Shown: positions 15,830 to 24,204, numbered from the stretch's first letter. The stretch: DNA of 33,325 nt from Pseudomonadota bacterium (GCA_030653935.1 JAURYL010000052.1:1-33325), one strand, 5' to 3'. Numbers and translations: made by a program. The notes: generated by a model from the letters alone, not told the origin.

Positions 15830-17560
15830 ATGCGCATCTCCCGGTATTTCCTCTCCACCAGCAAGGAAGCCCCCGCCGAGGCGGAATTGCTCAGCCACAA
15901 ACTCATGCTGCGCGCCGGCCTCATCCGCCGTCTCGGCTCCGGCCTGTATACCTGGATGCCGCTGGGCCTGCGGGTACTGCGCAAGGTGGAGGCCATCGTG
16001 CGCGAGGAGATGAATCGGGCCGGCGCCCTGGAATTGCTGATGCCCGCCGTGCAACCGGCCGAGCTGTGGGCGGAAACCGGCCGCTGGGCGGTGTTCGGAC
16101 CGCAGATGCTGAAGATCAAGGATCGCCACCAGCGCGATTTTTGCTTCGGCCCCACCCACGAGGAAGTCATCACCGACATCGCCCGCCGCGAAATTCGCTC
16201 CTATCGCCAGTTGCCGGTCAATTTCTATCAGGTGCAGACCAAGTTCCGCGACGAAATCCGCCCCCGTTTCGGCGTCATGCGCGCGCGCGAATTCACCATG
16301 AAGGACGCCTATTCCTTCCACCCCAACGAAGAGAGCCTGGATGAGACCTACAAGGTCATGTACGCCACCTACTCGCGCATCTTCACCCGGCTTGGTCTGA
16401 AATTCCGCGCCGTGGCGGCGGACACCGGCGCCATCGGCGGCTCCGGCTCGCACGAATTCCATGTCCTGGCCGACTCCGGCGAGGACGCCATCGCCTTCTG
16501 CCCGGACTCCGACTACGCCGCCAACGTCGAAATGGCCGAAGCCCTGGCCCCCGCCGCCGCCCGCCCGGCCGCGACCGAGACGATGCGCGACGTCGACACC
16601 CCGAAGCAGACCACCTGCCAGGACGTCGCCGCGCTGCTCGGCATTTCCCTGCAACAAACCGTCAAACTGATCGCCGTGATGGCCGAAGAGAGGTTGCACG
16701 TCCTGCTGATCCGGGGCGATCACAACCTGAATGAGGTCAAGACCAGCAAGATCGACGGCCTCGCCGATTTCCGCTTCGCCACAGACGAGGAAATCCGCGC
16801 CGCCTTCGCCTGCCCGCCCGGCTTCCTCGGCCCGGTCGGCCTGGATCGCTCGAAAATCCGCGTCATCGCCGACCGCACCGTGGCCACCATGGCGGACTTC
16901 GTCTGCGGCGCCAACAAACCGAAATTCCACACCGCCGGCGTCAACTGGGGCCGCGACCTGCCCGAACCCGACCTGGTCGCCGATATCCGAAATGTCGTCG
17001 AAGGCGACGCCAGCCCCGACAACAACGGCACTTTGGAAATCTGTCGCGGCATCGAGGTCGGCCATATCTTCAAGCTCGGCACCAAATATTCGCAGGCGCT
17101 TGACGCCAGATACCTGGACGACAACGGCAAGTCGCTGCTGCTGACCATGGGCTGCTACGGCATCGGCGTCTCCCGCATCGTCGGCGCCGCCATCGAACAG
17201 GGCAACGACGAACGCGGCATCCTGTTCCCGCAATCCATCGCCCCGTTCGAGTTAGCCATCGTCCCGCTTGGCCTCAAGCGCAGCGACGCGGTCAGGGAAG
17301 CAGCGGAAGCCCTCTATACTGAAATGGTTGCGGCCGGCATCGACGTGGTGCTGGATGACCGTGACGAGCGTCCCGGTGTCATGTTCGCGGACATGGAGTT
17401 GGTCGGCGTACCGCATCGCGTGGTGGTCAGCGACCGTGGCTTGAAGGAAGGCATGTTGGAATACCAGAGCCGAACGGACGCCACCGGCACGAAGATTGCT
17501 CAGGTAGAAGCGGCGAAGTTCATTGAGGAGAAAATAAAAGGATGTCGAAACTCGGATTGA
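15830..17560 (+). CDS. proS: Prolyl-tRNA synthetase
   Basis: Class II synthetase that charges tRNA(Pro), 576 residues from ATG 15830. The start [20 protein letters not shown] matches bacterial-type ProS closely. Motif 2 lies around [19 protein letters not shown]. The editing (INS) insertion domain, which removes Ala-tRNA(Pro), occupies roughly 225-380. Motif 3 is [18 protein letters not shown], followed by the anticodon-binding domain ([20 protein letters not shown]). A TTG four codons upstream is in frame but not needed. The last 19 bases overlap the lytic transglycosylase gene. Confidence 0.97.
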   Translation: MRISRYFLSTSKEAPAEAELLSHKLMLRAGLIRRLGSGLYTWMPLGLRVLRKVEAIVREEMNRAGALELLMPAVQPAELWAETGRWAVFGPQMLKIKDRHQRDFCFGPTHEEVITDIARREIRSYRQLPVNFYQVQTKFRDEIRPRFGVMRAREFTMKDAYSFHPNEESLDETYKVMYATYSRIFTRLGLKFRAVAADTGAIGGSGSHEFHVLADSGEDAIAFCPDSDYAANVEMAEALAPAAARPAATETMRDVDTPKQTTCQDVAALLGISLQQTVKLIAVMAEERLHVLLIRGDHNLNEVKTSKIDGLADFRFATDEEIRAAFACPPGFLGPVGLDRSKIRVIADRTVATMADFVCGANKPKFHTAGVNWGRDLPEPDLVADIRNVVEGDASPDNNGTLEICRGIEVGHIFKLGTKYSQALDARYLDDNGKSLLLTMGCYGIGVSRIVGAAIEQGNDERGILFPQSIAPFELAIVPLGLKRSDAVREAAEALYTEMVAAGIDVVLDDRDERPGVMFADMELVGVPHRVVVSDRGLKEGMLEYQSRTDATGTKIAQVEAAKFIEEKIKGCRNSD

Positions 17561-18198
17561 AAACGGGAATCGCGCTGCTGGCCTTGCTGGCCGGCAACGC
17601 TTGGGCGGGCGCGCAGATGTATGAGCCGATGTCGGCGAGCGTGCGCTCGCAGCTTGCCAAGTCCGTCTCGGATACCGCCGTCGAAAACGCCGCGTTTTCC
17701 GAATCACCCTACGTCCAGGCCTGGCTGGCGGAAATGTCCAGGCGCCTGGCGCGGCGCATCCCGGACGCGGAATTCCGCGAAGACTTCCTCAACACCCTGC
17801 ACTACGAAGCCACCCGCGCCGGCCTCGACCCGGAATTGATGCTGGGCCTGATCGAAGTGGAAAGCGGTTTCAAGAAATACGCGGTGTCCGTGGTCGGCGC
17901 CCGCGGTTTCACCCAAGTCATGCCGTTCTGGATCAAAACCATCGGCACCCGCGACCACAACCTGTTCCACCTGCGCACCAACCTGCGCTACGGCGCCACC
18001 ATCCTGCGCCACTACCTCGATATCGAGCGCGGCAACCTGTTCCGCGCCCTCGGCCGCTACAACGGCAGCCTCGGCAAAGCGGAATACCCCAACATGGTGC
18101 GCGCCGCCTGGCACAAACACTGGACCTTCGGCGTCGACCCGAAAACCTTCCGGCCGGCCCGGCAGGTACAAGCGGTGGGTGGCCGGGGAGGCTCCTGA
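17542..18198 (+). CDS. Lytic murein transglycosylase (SLT domain)
   Basis: Periplasmic enzyme predicted to cleave the MurNAc-GlcNAc bond of peptidoglycan with 1,6-anhydro product formation. It has 218 residues with a signal peptide (about 1-22, ending NAWA before GAQ). The SLT fold (about 85-190) has the catalytic Glu107 in IEVESGF, then [26 protein letters not shown] and ALGRYNGS. No lipobox is seen, so it should be soluble or exported rather than lipid-anchored. ATG 17542 lies inside the proS end (19-bp overlap) with AGGAG upstream (17526-17530), implying co-transcription with proS. Confidence 0.92.
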   Translation: MSKLGLKTGIALLALLAGNAWAGAQMYEPMSASVRSQLAKSVSDTAVENAAFSESPYVQAWLAEMSRRLARRIPDAEFREDFLNTLHYEATRAGLDPELMLGLIEVESGFKKYAVSVVGARGFTQVMPFWIKTIGTRDHNLFHLRTNLRYGATILRHYLDIERGNLFRALGRYNGSLGKAEYPNMVRAAWHKHWTFGVDPKTFRPARQVQAVGGRGGS

Positions 18199-18291
18199 GT
18201 CTTTCTTTCGGAGTTGCTCGCATACCAGCCGGCATAGCGGCGGGGGTGTCGCGCGCTGCCTACCTGCAAAACAAGCTCAGCCGGGACTGAC

Positions 18292-18448
18292 TTAATCCTA
18301 GAAATCTCAGTTGACCGCTCCTCAACCCCTGAGAACCCGCTGGTTCTCCGCGTTCAGCGCCTTCGATGGCGTTCACCCTCTGGGTGCGACCGCTACGCGC
18401 CCGATTGCACGGTTTTCGGGCGCGCTCAACTGAGGTTTCTAGGTTAAT
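18292..18448. mobile_element. Miniature inverted-repeat element, CCTA...TAGG family (copy 2), with 5-bp TTAAT flanks
   Basis: Inverted ends of 18 bp (18297-18314 and 18426-18443) are CCTA-GAAATC-TCAGTTGA and, on the other side, the complement of CCTA-GAAACC-TCAGTTGA (one mismatch). The element proper is 147 bp. Direct repeats TTAAT lie immediately outside both ends (18292-18296 and 18444-18448), as expected for a 5-bp target duplication. Inside are a 7-bp hairpin GAGAACC-CGCT-GGTTCTC (18331-18348) and a 31-base tract (18391-18421) identical to copy 1 at 6081-6111. It interrupts the 3' end of the hypothetical reading frame at 18444-18673. Confidence 0.75.
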
Positions 18449-18673
18449 AACGTCCTCAATATCGCCTTTGGAATCAAGTCGACAATATGCAGTCCGTTCG
18501 GGCATGTAGTGCAGGTCAAGGCTGTGTACCAGCTTCTGACTCAGTTCGATCATGGACGAGCCTTCGGTGACGCCGGTGAAGCTTCGTCGAAAGATTAGCT
18601 TCTCTCCCCTTTGGAACGACTTGCCGCTGGAACTCAGTGGCGCCTCAAGGTACATGCGATGACCTTCAGCCAC
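18444..18673 (-). pseudogene. Remnant 3' half of a hypothetical gene, interrupted by the miniature element
   Basis: A minus-strand frame from about 18673 (GTG) or 18655 (ATG) encodes protein-like sequence such as MYLEAPLSSSGKSFQRGEK and SMIELSQKLVHSLDLHYMPE, then runs straight into the right end of the element (INLETSVE). It overlaps the end of the 93-residue frame at 18666-18947 in a different phase. It is either a second small gene or, more likely, the continuation of the same gene after a one-base shift. The product is not recognised. Confidence 0.5.
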
Positions 18674-18947
18674 CGCCCCAGACCCTCTGGATGCTCCAAC
18701 TGTCGTCCGGCATTGGGATGTTGCTGTCTTGCAAGTCCTTGCCATCTGGCGGACTGACCTTAGCCGTTGGGGCTAGAACACCGTGAATCAGGACGCTGCT
18801 GCCGCTGGCGTATATGACAACTTCGTCACTCGCTGAATTGAGTCTCAAGAAGTCAATTGAACTTTCGGCGTTGACCAACCAATTCTGCGAATCTTCCTTC
18901 GGGAGTTCATTGATTTGCTTCAGCTCGGCGAGCTTGAATGGTTTCAT
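18666..18947 (-). CDS. Hypothetical protein, probably the 5' part of a frameshifted gene
   Basis: Not recognised. It has 93 residues, mixed charged and polar, with no signal peptide; WLVNAESSIDFLRLNSAS and DEVVIYASGSSVLIHGVLAP look like beta-rich folded sequence. It ends abruptly after SWSIQRVWGGG. The next phase continues protein-like for about 70 residues until the miniature element at 18292-18448. Base composition is lower in GC than the neighbouring genes, which fits a transferred or decaying accessory gene. No operon partner is evident. Confidence 0.5.
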   Translation of the reverse strand: MKPFKLAELKQINELPKEDSQNWLVNAESSIDFLRLNSASDEVVIYASGSSVLIHGVLAPTAKVSPPDGKDLQDSNIPMPDDSWSIQRVWGGG

Positions 18948-19145
18948 CTGGTTTTGTCCGGCGTTGCTGAAACGATCATTCTGAACCGCCCCGTGTTTCG
19001 TGGAGGCTCATTGGTTTGAGTCAGACCGAAATGGCCTGCTCGGTAAGTTGGCGATAGAGCAAGCGAAAAAGGCTCCAGGCTCAAATTCTGAGAACGGCGG
19101 CAATGGCTGACCGGCATCGGCATTACCCCATCGCCGGACAACCGG

Positions 19146-19619
19146 TTAGGGTTTGCTTTTCCCGTCCGGTACGGTAGGCAGTTTGAACTCACCACGGGAA
19201 GTAAAACGCTGGGAGTTGAATACCGGGCCTGCAACCTTGCCGCGTACCTCGTAGGTGAGGGGAACGTCGCGTTCTTTCCCGGCCAAGCCGATGACCTGGC
19301 GGACCATCGCCAGCGCGGAGATGGTCACCGGGACGCTGATCACGGTTTCACCGTATCGCGGCACAATGCCGCTCTGGTTGCTGACGCCGTTGGCGAAGCT
19401 CATGCCCTGGACATCCATTTCGACGAACAGCCCGTTGTATTCGATGGTGTAGTCGGAGGGGTTGAGGATGCGCAGTTTGACGGCTAGGCGGAGTTCCATG
19501 CCCTGGCTCGGCATCGCTTCGATGCCGGCGACATCAACCCTGGGCATGTCCCGGGGCGATAGGCCGGCGCAGCCGGTCAATGCCAGGCTGATCAGGGAAA
19601 CCCAGAGCAAATGGCGCAT
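19146..19619 (-). CDS. LEA type 2 domain lipoprotein
   Basis: Predicted lipoprotein of 157 residues. The signal peptide MRHLLWVSLISLALTGCAG carries a lipobox with Cys17 as the lipidated residue. The mature part has the beta-sandwich pattern of LEA14/water-stress (WHy) domains, with LAVKLRILNPSDYTIEYNGL, VPVTISALAMVRQVIGL and VPLTYEVRGKV. Bacterial members are found in the cell envelope and their role is poorly known; desiccation or stress protection is inferred from plant relatives only. No neighbouring gene suggests a pathway. Confidence 0.82.
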   Translation of the reverse strand: MRHLLWVSLISLALTGCAGLSPRDMPRVDVAGIEAMPSQGMELRLAVKLRILNPSDYTIEYNGLFVEMDVQGMSFANGVSNQSGIVPRYGETVISVPVTISALAMVRQVIGLAGKERDVPLTYEVRGKVAGPVFNSQRFTSRGEFKLPTVPDGKSKP

Positions 19620-19715
19620 GGATGTGACCTTCTTGATGAAACCGTGACCACGGCATCTTACCGGGCGCGGCGGGTGATCGTTGTTGAATGGCCGCTATCG
19701 GGTCGAGACGCACAG

Positions 19716-19796
19716 GTAGCGCCGGCTTCCAGCCGGCTTCTTTAAAAACGGCCAGCTGCTTTTACCGCAAAGAAGCCGGCTGGAAGCCGGCACTAC
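19716..19796. repeat. Palindromic repeat, GTAGC-CCGGCTTCCAGCCGGC family
   Basis: Arms of 28 bases at 19716-19743 and 19769-19796 are complementary at 27 of 28 positions with a 25-base loop. A solo arm of the same family ends ksgA at 4068-4090. The surrounding gap (19620-19918) holds no gene; a C-rich/G-rich fragment with CCCTCTTTATAAAGGGGGG near 19861-19880 resembles the inner repeat at 3908-4007. Confidence 0.85.
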
Positions 19797-19918
19797 ACAC
19801 GGCGCAGCGGCCGTGTTTTTTCGGCGCGATTTGCGGCTGCGGGCCGATTACTGCGCTTCTCCCTCTTTATAAAGGGGGGGGAATTCAACCCGCGTCACCA
19901 GCCAACTCGAAACGCGCC

Positions 19919-20716
19919 CTATTTGTCCGCCTGGGCCGGCTCCGGCTTGGCCGGCTGTTCCAGCTTCATCCAGCGCTTGAGCCACTGGTCGGCGCGCTGG
20001 CGGGCGTGGCGGGTGGCGATTTTTTCCTCGGGGGTCTGGTCGGCGCGGAAATCGAAGGCGCGCCGCGCCAGCGGGTAGACCTGATATTCGACCGGGACGC
20101 CACGTTCCCACAGGGCATAGAAGGCGCGGCCGCCGTTGATGCGGCGCAGTTCGAAATCCGCTTCGCCGATCAGGAACAGCATGGGGGTGGTGATCGTCAT
20201 GACCTCGGGCGCGACGCGGAACAACTGGTCCGGCTCCGGCGCGTTGGGGTTCTGCATGTGGCCGTAATAGCTGACGATGGCGGCGATGTCCTGACCGCGC
20301 TTCGCTGCCAGGCGGATGGCGTAATACGGCCCGCGCGACAGGGCGACGATGCCCACCGGCTGTTTTGCGGCATCGGGCAGGGCCATCAAATAATTCAGCG
20401 CCATCTCCACATCTTTCTCGGTGCCGGGATCGTGCTCCGCCGGCCAGCGCTCGATCATGCGTCCGCTCAGCCAGTCGGGCGCCACCACCAGATAACCCTG
20501 GCGCGCCAATTCCGTGATGTGGCGGCTTTCGTTCTCGTCGTAGCCGCGTTTGGCGTGGATGAACAGCACTGACGGAAATGGACCTTTGCCCGCCGGCACC
20601 GCCACCTCGATTGGAATGTCGATATCGCCGGAGCGCAGGGTCACCTTGCGGATATCGATGTCATCGGCCCAGGCCGGAACGGCCAGCAGGATCAGAACCA
20701 GGAATAACTTGCGCAT
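19919..20716 (-). CDS. Exported dienelactone-hydrolase-family protein with an altered catalytic triad
   Basis: Alpha/beta-hydrolase of 265 residues with a signal peptide (about 1-17, ending VPAWA before DD), so probably periplasmic. The fold signals are FPSVLFIHAKRG (47-58), a nucleophile turn ALSRGPYYA with Ser127 and an acid residue Asp187 in GEADFELRR. Where relatives have the catalytic His (YPGAGHGF type), this protein reads YPLARRAF, with Arg219 at the His position. The hydrolase may thus be inactive or use another residue. GAGGAG precedes the ATG at good spacing. It is a single gene, divergent from the DUF2189 gene. Confidence 0.8.
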   Translation of the reverse strand: MRKLFLVLILLAVPAWADDIDIRKVTLRSGDIDIPIEVAVPAGKGPFPSVLFIHAKRGYDENESRHITELARQGYLVVAPDWLSGRMIERWPAEHDPGTEKDVEMALNYLMALPDAAKQPVGIVALSRGPYYAIRLAAKRGQDIAAIVSYYGHMQNPNAPEPDQLFRVAPEVMTITTPMLFLIGEADFELRRINGGRAFYALWERGVPVEYQVYPLARRAFDFRADQTPEEKIATRHARQRADQWLKRWMKLEQPAKPEPAQADK

Positions 20717-20875
20717 GCTGTCTCCTCTTCAATAAATCGGATGCTCATCGCGGTAAGCCTATCACGGCGCGAAATGGGCACGATTTGCAGCGCCTCTGCC
20801 GGCATTGAGAACGAAGCGGCGATGGTTCAGGGTTTTTCTGTTCGGGCCTTGACTCTCGCGGATTGCCCGCAATAC

Positions 20876-20907
20876 TTGACAACACCACTCCGGCTTTATG
20901 GCCGGAG
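20876..20907 (+). promoter_or_regulatory. Possible promoter with a hairpin upstream of the DUF2189 gene
   Basis: TTGACA (20876-20881) is a perfect -35 hexamer. The best -10 candidate, TATGGC (20897-20902), is weak and only 15 bases away. A perfect 7-bp hairpin CTCCGGC-TTTATG-GCCGGAG (20888-20907) covers that -10 region and could be an operator or a leader stem. Confidence 0.3.
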
Positions 20908-20941
20908 ACATTTCTTCGACTCGACCTAAAGGAGCGTGACC

Positions 20942-21703
20942 ATGTCAACGTCCACGGTATGCCCGGCCAGCAAACATGTGCTTGTCCCTTGCCTGAACCG
21001 AGTCGCCTGGCATCAACCACTGGCCTGGCTCGGTGCCGGCTGGGATGACTTCAAGAGTCTTTGGTCACACTCCCTGGCCTACGGCGCCATCTTTGCGCTT
21101 TTAGGCTATGCCCTGGTGCATATCGGCTGGTCACACCATCACATTGCGATCACCCTGACCACGGGCTTTCTGCTGGTATCGCCGTTCCTGGCGACGGTTT
21201 TTTATGGCCTTTCCCGCCGCCGCGAACAGCCCGGGACGGACGCATTCGCTTCGCTCCGCGAGAATCTGCCCTCGATCGGCCTGTTTGCGCTGATGTTGAT
21301 ATTCACACTCAGCGTCTGGGAACGGCTGTCCGCGGTGTTGGTGGGGCTGCATCTGGGTTCCAGCAGGGTGCCGGATGCAAGCCTGGCCTGGCTGTTCTCG
21401 GCGGAAAACCTCGAATTCGTGATCGCTTTCACGCTCGTCGGCGCGATCATCGCCGTGTTGGTTTTCGCCATCAGCGTGGTCTCCCTGCCGATGTTGATGG
21501 ACCGCCGGGTGGACCTCGTCACCGCCATGATGACCAGCCTTTGGGTAGTGCGCGAGAACCCGCTGGCCATGTTGGTCTGGGCGGCCGCCATCGTGCTGCT
21601 GACCGGCATCGGCATCGCCACTTCCTTCATCGGCCTGGTAGTTATTTTCCCGGTGCTGGGGCACGCCACCTGGCACGCCTACCGGGACTTGGTGCAGCCC
21701 TGA
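20942..21703 (+). CDS. DUF2189-family integral membrane protein
   Basis: Inner-membrane protein of 253 residues with about six hydrophobic helices. AWLGAGWDDFKSLWSHSLAYG, LLVSPFLATVFYGLSRRRE and SLPMLMDRRVDLVTAMMTSL are typical of DUF2189, a family of unknown function. ATG 20942 is chosen over GTG 20936 because AAGGAG (20929-20934) lies 7 bases before the ATG. The gene converges on ctaB with only 3 bases between stop codons. Location beside a terminal oxidase cluster suggests, but does not show, a respiratory link. Confidence 0.85.
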   Translation: MSTSTVCPASKHVLVPCLNRVAWHQPLAWLGAGWDDFKSLWSHSLAYGAIFALLGYALVHIGWSHHHIAITLTTGFLLVSPFLATVFYGLSRRREQPGTDAFASLRENLPSIGLFALMLIFTLSVWERLSAVLVGLHLGSSRVPDASLAWLFSAENLEFVIAFTLVGAIIAVLVFAISVVSLPMLMDRRVDLVTAMMTSLWVVRENPLAMLVWAAAIVLLTGIGIATSFIGLVVIFPVLGHATWHAYRDLVQP

Positions 21704-21706
21704 TGC

Positions 21707-22603
21707 TCAGATCGGCGGCGCCAGAAAATGGTCCAGCAGCAGCGCCGTGAACAGCAGGCCCAGGTAGAGGATGGACCAGGCGAAAGCATGTCGAGCCAGC
21801 GCATCGGAATAGCGGTGGAACAGGCGCCAGGCCAGGAATAGATAGTAGGCATCGAGCAGCAGAACGGCCGGAAGATAGATCCAGCCGGACATGCCTACCG
21901 CCAGCGGCAGCAGACTGACGGCGGTCAGGATGCCGGTGTAGAGCAGGATCGAGAGCAGGGTATAACGCTCACCGTGGGTGACCGGCAGCATGGGCAAGCC
22001 GGCGCGGGCGTATTCCTCGCGCCGGTACAGCGCCAGCGCCCAGAAGTGCGGCGGCGTCCAGGCGTAGATGATCAGGAACAGCAGCAGCGCCTCGTGCCCC
22101 ACCCCGCCGGTCATGGCCGCCCAGCCGAGCACCGGCGGCATCGCGCCGGAAGCACCGCCGATGACGATGTTCTGCGGTGTCGCCGGTTTCAGCCAGCGGG
22201 TATAGACCACGGCGTAACCGAAGAAGGTGAACGCCGTCAGCCACGCGGTCAACGGATTCACCAGCCAGTAGAGCAAGCCCAGACCGAGGCCGGCCAGCAC
22301 GGCGGCGAACAGGGCGGTTTCACGCGGGCTCACGCCGCCGCGCGGCAATGGCCGCGCGCGGGTGCGGGCCATGACCGCGTCGATGCGTCGCTCGGCCAGA
22401 CAGTTGCAGGCGGCGGCGCCGGCGGTGGCCAGCGCCAGGCCGAGACTGGCGACGAAGAATTGCAGCGGATCGGGCAGGCCCGGCGAAGCCAGGAACATGC
22501 CGATCATCGCGGTGAACACGATCATGGCGACCACGCGCGGCTTGGTCAGTTCAAGAAACTCGTGCAAACGCCAACTGGCGTGATGCAGTGCAAGGCTGCT
22601 CAT
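21707..22603 (-). CDS. ctaB: Protoheme IX farnesyltransferase (heme O synthase)
   Basis: CtaB/CyoE adds a farnesyl group to heme B, giving heme O, the first step to heme A for the oxidase encoded nearby. It is a UbiA-type polytopic membrane enzyme of 298 residues. The first Asp-rich motif is NCLAERRIDAVMARTRARPL; the second conserved region is YAWTPPHFWALALYRREEYA. An excellent AGGAGG (22609-22614) lies 5 bases before the ATG. It follows ctaA on the same strand, but a palindromic repeat now separates them, and the junction sequence is duplicated on both sides of it. Confidence 0.96.
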   Translation of the reverse strand: MSSLALHHASWRLHEFLELTKPRVVAMIVFTAMIGMFLASPGLPDPLQFFVASLGLALATAGAAACNCLAERRIDAVMARTRARPLPRGGVSPRETALFAAVLAGLGLGLLYWLVNPLTAWLTAFTFFGYAVVYTRWLKPATPQNIVIGGASGAMPPVLGWAAMTGGVGHEALLLFLIIYAWTPPHFWALALYRREEYARAGLPMLPVTHGERYTLLSILLYTGILTAVSLLPLAVGMSGWIYLPAVLLLDAYYLFLAWRLFHRYSDALARHAFAWSILYLGLLFTALLLDHFLAPPI

Positions 22604-22750
22604 GGTGACCTCCTGATAAACCTAAATCCGGCAGTTGAAACCGTAGAAGCGTAGGTTGGGCAAAGCGCAGCGTGCCCAACAACCCGTCGCCATGTTGGGC
22701 ACGCTGCGCTTTGCCCAACCTACGTCTACTGCTCATGGTGACCCCCTGAT
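22596..22750. repeat. Palindromic repeat within a 22-bp direct duplication at the ctaA-ctaB junction
   Basis: A perfect 32-bp hairpin (22650-22681 and 22693-22724, ends CGTAGGTTGGGCAAAGCGCA) is bracketed by 22-bp direct repeats CTGCTCATGGTGACC-Y-CCTGAT at 22596-22617 and 22729-22750 (21 of 22 identical). The left copy carries the ctaB ribosome-binding site and start; the right copy carries the ctaA stop. Confidence 0.85.
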
Positions 22751-23680
22751 TAAGCGGACATTGACCCAGACCAGACACAACAGCAGGGCGGCCGCGCCGG
22801 CGTTATGCGCCACCGCGACCGGCAGCGGCAGGCCCAGCAGCACATTGGCCATACCCAGCAGAAACTGGCTGATGGCGATGACCAGCAGGGCGACGGCGGC
22901 GGCCACCGATGTCGACGCCAGCCGCGTGGCGAGCAGGAAAGTCCCCGCCAGCACCAACAGCGCGCCGAGACGATGCAGCAGATGGATGGCGGTCAACGCC
23001 TCGCCACTCAGCCCACCCAGAGGATGGTGCAAGCTGAAGCCGGCGGCGAAATCCGCCGCTGGCCACCAGGCACCCTGGCAGGTGGGGAAATCGGGACAAG
23101 CCAGGGCCGCATAGTTCGCGCTCACCCATCCACCCAGCGCGATTTGCAACAACACCAGCAGCAGCATTCCGCGCGCCAGCGGGATAGGTGCGCCCGTATG
23201 TGGCAATTTAGCCGCGTGTTCACGCAACAGCAGCCAGGCCAGCAGCGCCAGCGTGGCCATGCCGCCCAGCAGATGGGCCGCGACGATCATCGGCTTGAGT
23301 TGCTGGGTGACGGTCCACATACCGAGCAGCGCCTGGAACACCACCAGCGCCAGCAATAAACCGGGCAGGATGCGGCGTGCGGGCGGCAGACGGCGCCAAG
23401 CCAGAACGGCAATCGCCAGGATCAGCAATCCCAGGCCGCCGGCCAGATAACGATGCAGCATTTCCTTCCAGGCCTTGGCGTGGGATACCGGCCCCAAGGG
23501 GTCGGCGCTGTGGGCATCCGCGATCTGTTCCCCGGCATGCCAGGGTGAAATCTGGCCGTAGCAGCCGGGCCAGTCGGGACAACCAAGGCCCGCGTCGGAC
23601 AGCCGCACATAGGCGCCGAGCAGGATCACCGCGAAGGCGAGGCTGATGGTGAACAGGAGCAGTGGGCGCGGCAGCGTCAT
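22733..23680 (-). CDS. ctaA: Heme A synthase (CtaA/Cox15)
   Basis: CtaA oxidises the C8 methyl of heme O to the formyl of heme A. It is an eight-helix inner-membrane protein; 315 residues is normal. Conserved His-bearing helices include MIVAAHLLGGMATLALL and IHLLHRLGALLVLAGTF. Two Cys-pair loops are present, GLGCPDWPGCYGQ and LACPDFPTCQGAWW, as in many bacterial CtaA proteins. ATG 23680 overlaps the stop of the SCO-like gene by ATGA. Its stop, TGA inside CCATGAGCAG, still overlaps a now non-functional copy of the ctaB start, the trace of an ancestral ATGA overlap. Confidence 0.95.
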   Translation of the reverse strand: MTLPRPLLLFTISLAFAVILLGAYVRLSDAGLGCPDWPGCYGQISPWHAGEQIADAHSADPLGPVSHAKAWKEMLHRYLAGGLGLLILAIAVLAWRRLPPARRILPGLLLALVVFQALLGMWTVTQQLKPMIVAAHLLGGMATLALLAWLLLREHAAKLPHTGAPIPLARGMLLLVLLQIALGGWVSANYAALACPDFPTCQGAWWPAADFAAGFSLHHPLGGLSGEALTAIHLLHRLGALLVLAGTFLLATRLASTSVAAAVALLVIAISQFLLGMANVLLGLPLPVAVAHNAGAAALLLCLVWVNVRLIRGSP

Positions 23681-24204
23681 CCGATTTTTGAAGCTTTCAG
23701 TAATTGGCGCAGGTCGCGCAGCATGCCCTTGCCCTCCGCCGCGACCGGAAAGCGCAGCATCACCCGGCCGAGGGGATCGACGACGTAGGTGCGAACCGGG
23801 TCCGGCCAGTTGGCCAGCGCCGCTTTGGGCACACGATAAGTAAGCGTTAGATCGACGGGTATGGCGCTATCGGCCTGGATCAGCACCTGTGCCACCCGCT
23901 CCTGCTCGCGTCCCTGCGCGACTCGCACCTGGCGAGCGAGATGAAGTTGTTGCCGACAGTCGGGGCCGCAATCACCGTTGACCACGGTGAGCAAGACCCA
24001 ACGCCCTTGTAAAGAAGCCAGATCGGCGGGTTGGCCAGCGGCGTCGGTCATGCCGGTGAAGCGGGGCATGGTGGGCGGCAGCAACTCGCCGTAAATGCTC
24101 GCCGCCGGCGCTTGCCAGACCTGGTGGACGACCCAGGCCGCCAGCGCCGGCGCCGCGAACAGGCTCATCAACAGGAGCAATTTGATGCGGTCAGGTCGGT
24201 GCAT
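23677..24204 (-). CDS. SCO-like cytochrome oxidase assembly protein
   Basis: Membrane-anchored thioredoxin-fold protein of 175 residues: an N-terminal helix at about 8-28, then a periplasmic domain. The motif GDCGPDCR has the CxxxC spacing of the SCO copper site, and TYVVDPLGRVMLRFP matches the SCO strand-turn region. The distal copper His of classical SCO1 is not evident (PVRTYVVDP), so copper delivery to CuA is plausible but not certain. It lies between SURF1 (14-bp overlap) and ctaA (ATGA overlap), in an assembly-factor operon. Confidence 0.78.
   Translation of the reverse strand: MHRPDRIKLLLLMSLFAAPALAAWVVHQVWQAPAASIYGELLPPTMPRFTGMTDAAGQPADLASLQGRWVLLTVVNGDCGPDCRQQLHLARQVRVAQGREQERVAQVLIQADSAIPVDLTLTYRVPKAALANWPDPVRTYVVDPLGRVMLRFPVAAEGKGMLRDLRQLLKASKIG

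Noticed and set aside
15584-17233. A 549-codon open frame antisense to proS
   Set aside because: It runs through the complement of the highly conserved proS gene, has Gly/Ala/Asp-rich composition typical of antisense frames in GC-rich DNA, and resembles no family.
18944-19234. A 96-codon minus-strand frame between the lipoprotein gene and the broken locus
   Set aside because: It overlaps the lipoprotein gene end in another phase, lacks a ribosome-binding site, and the free part (18948-19145) shows no protein-like pattern.
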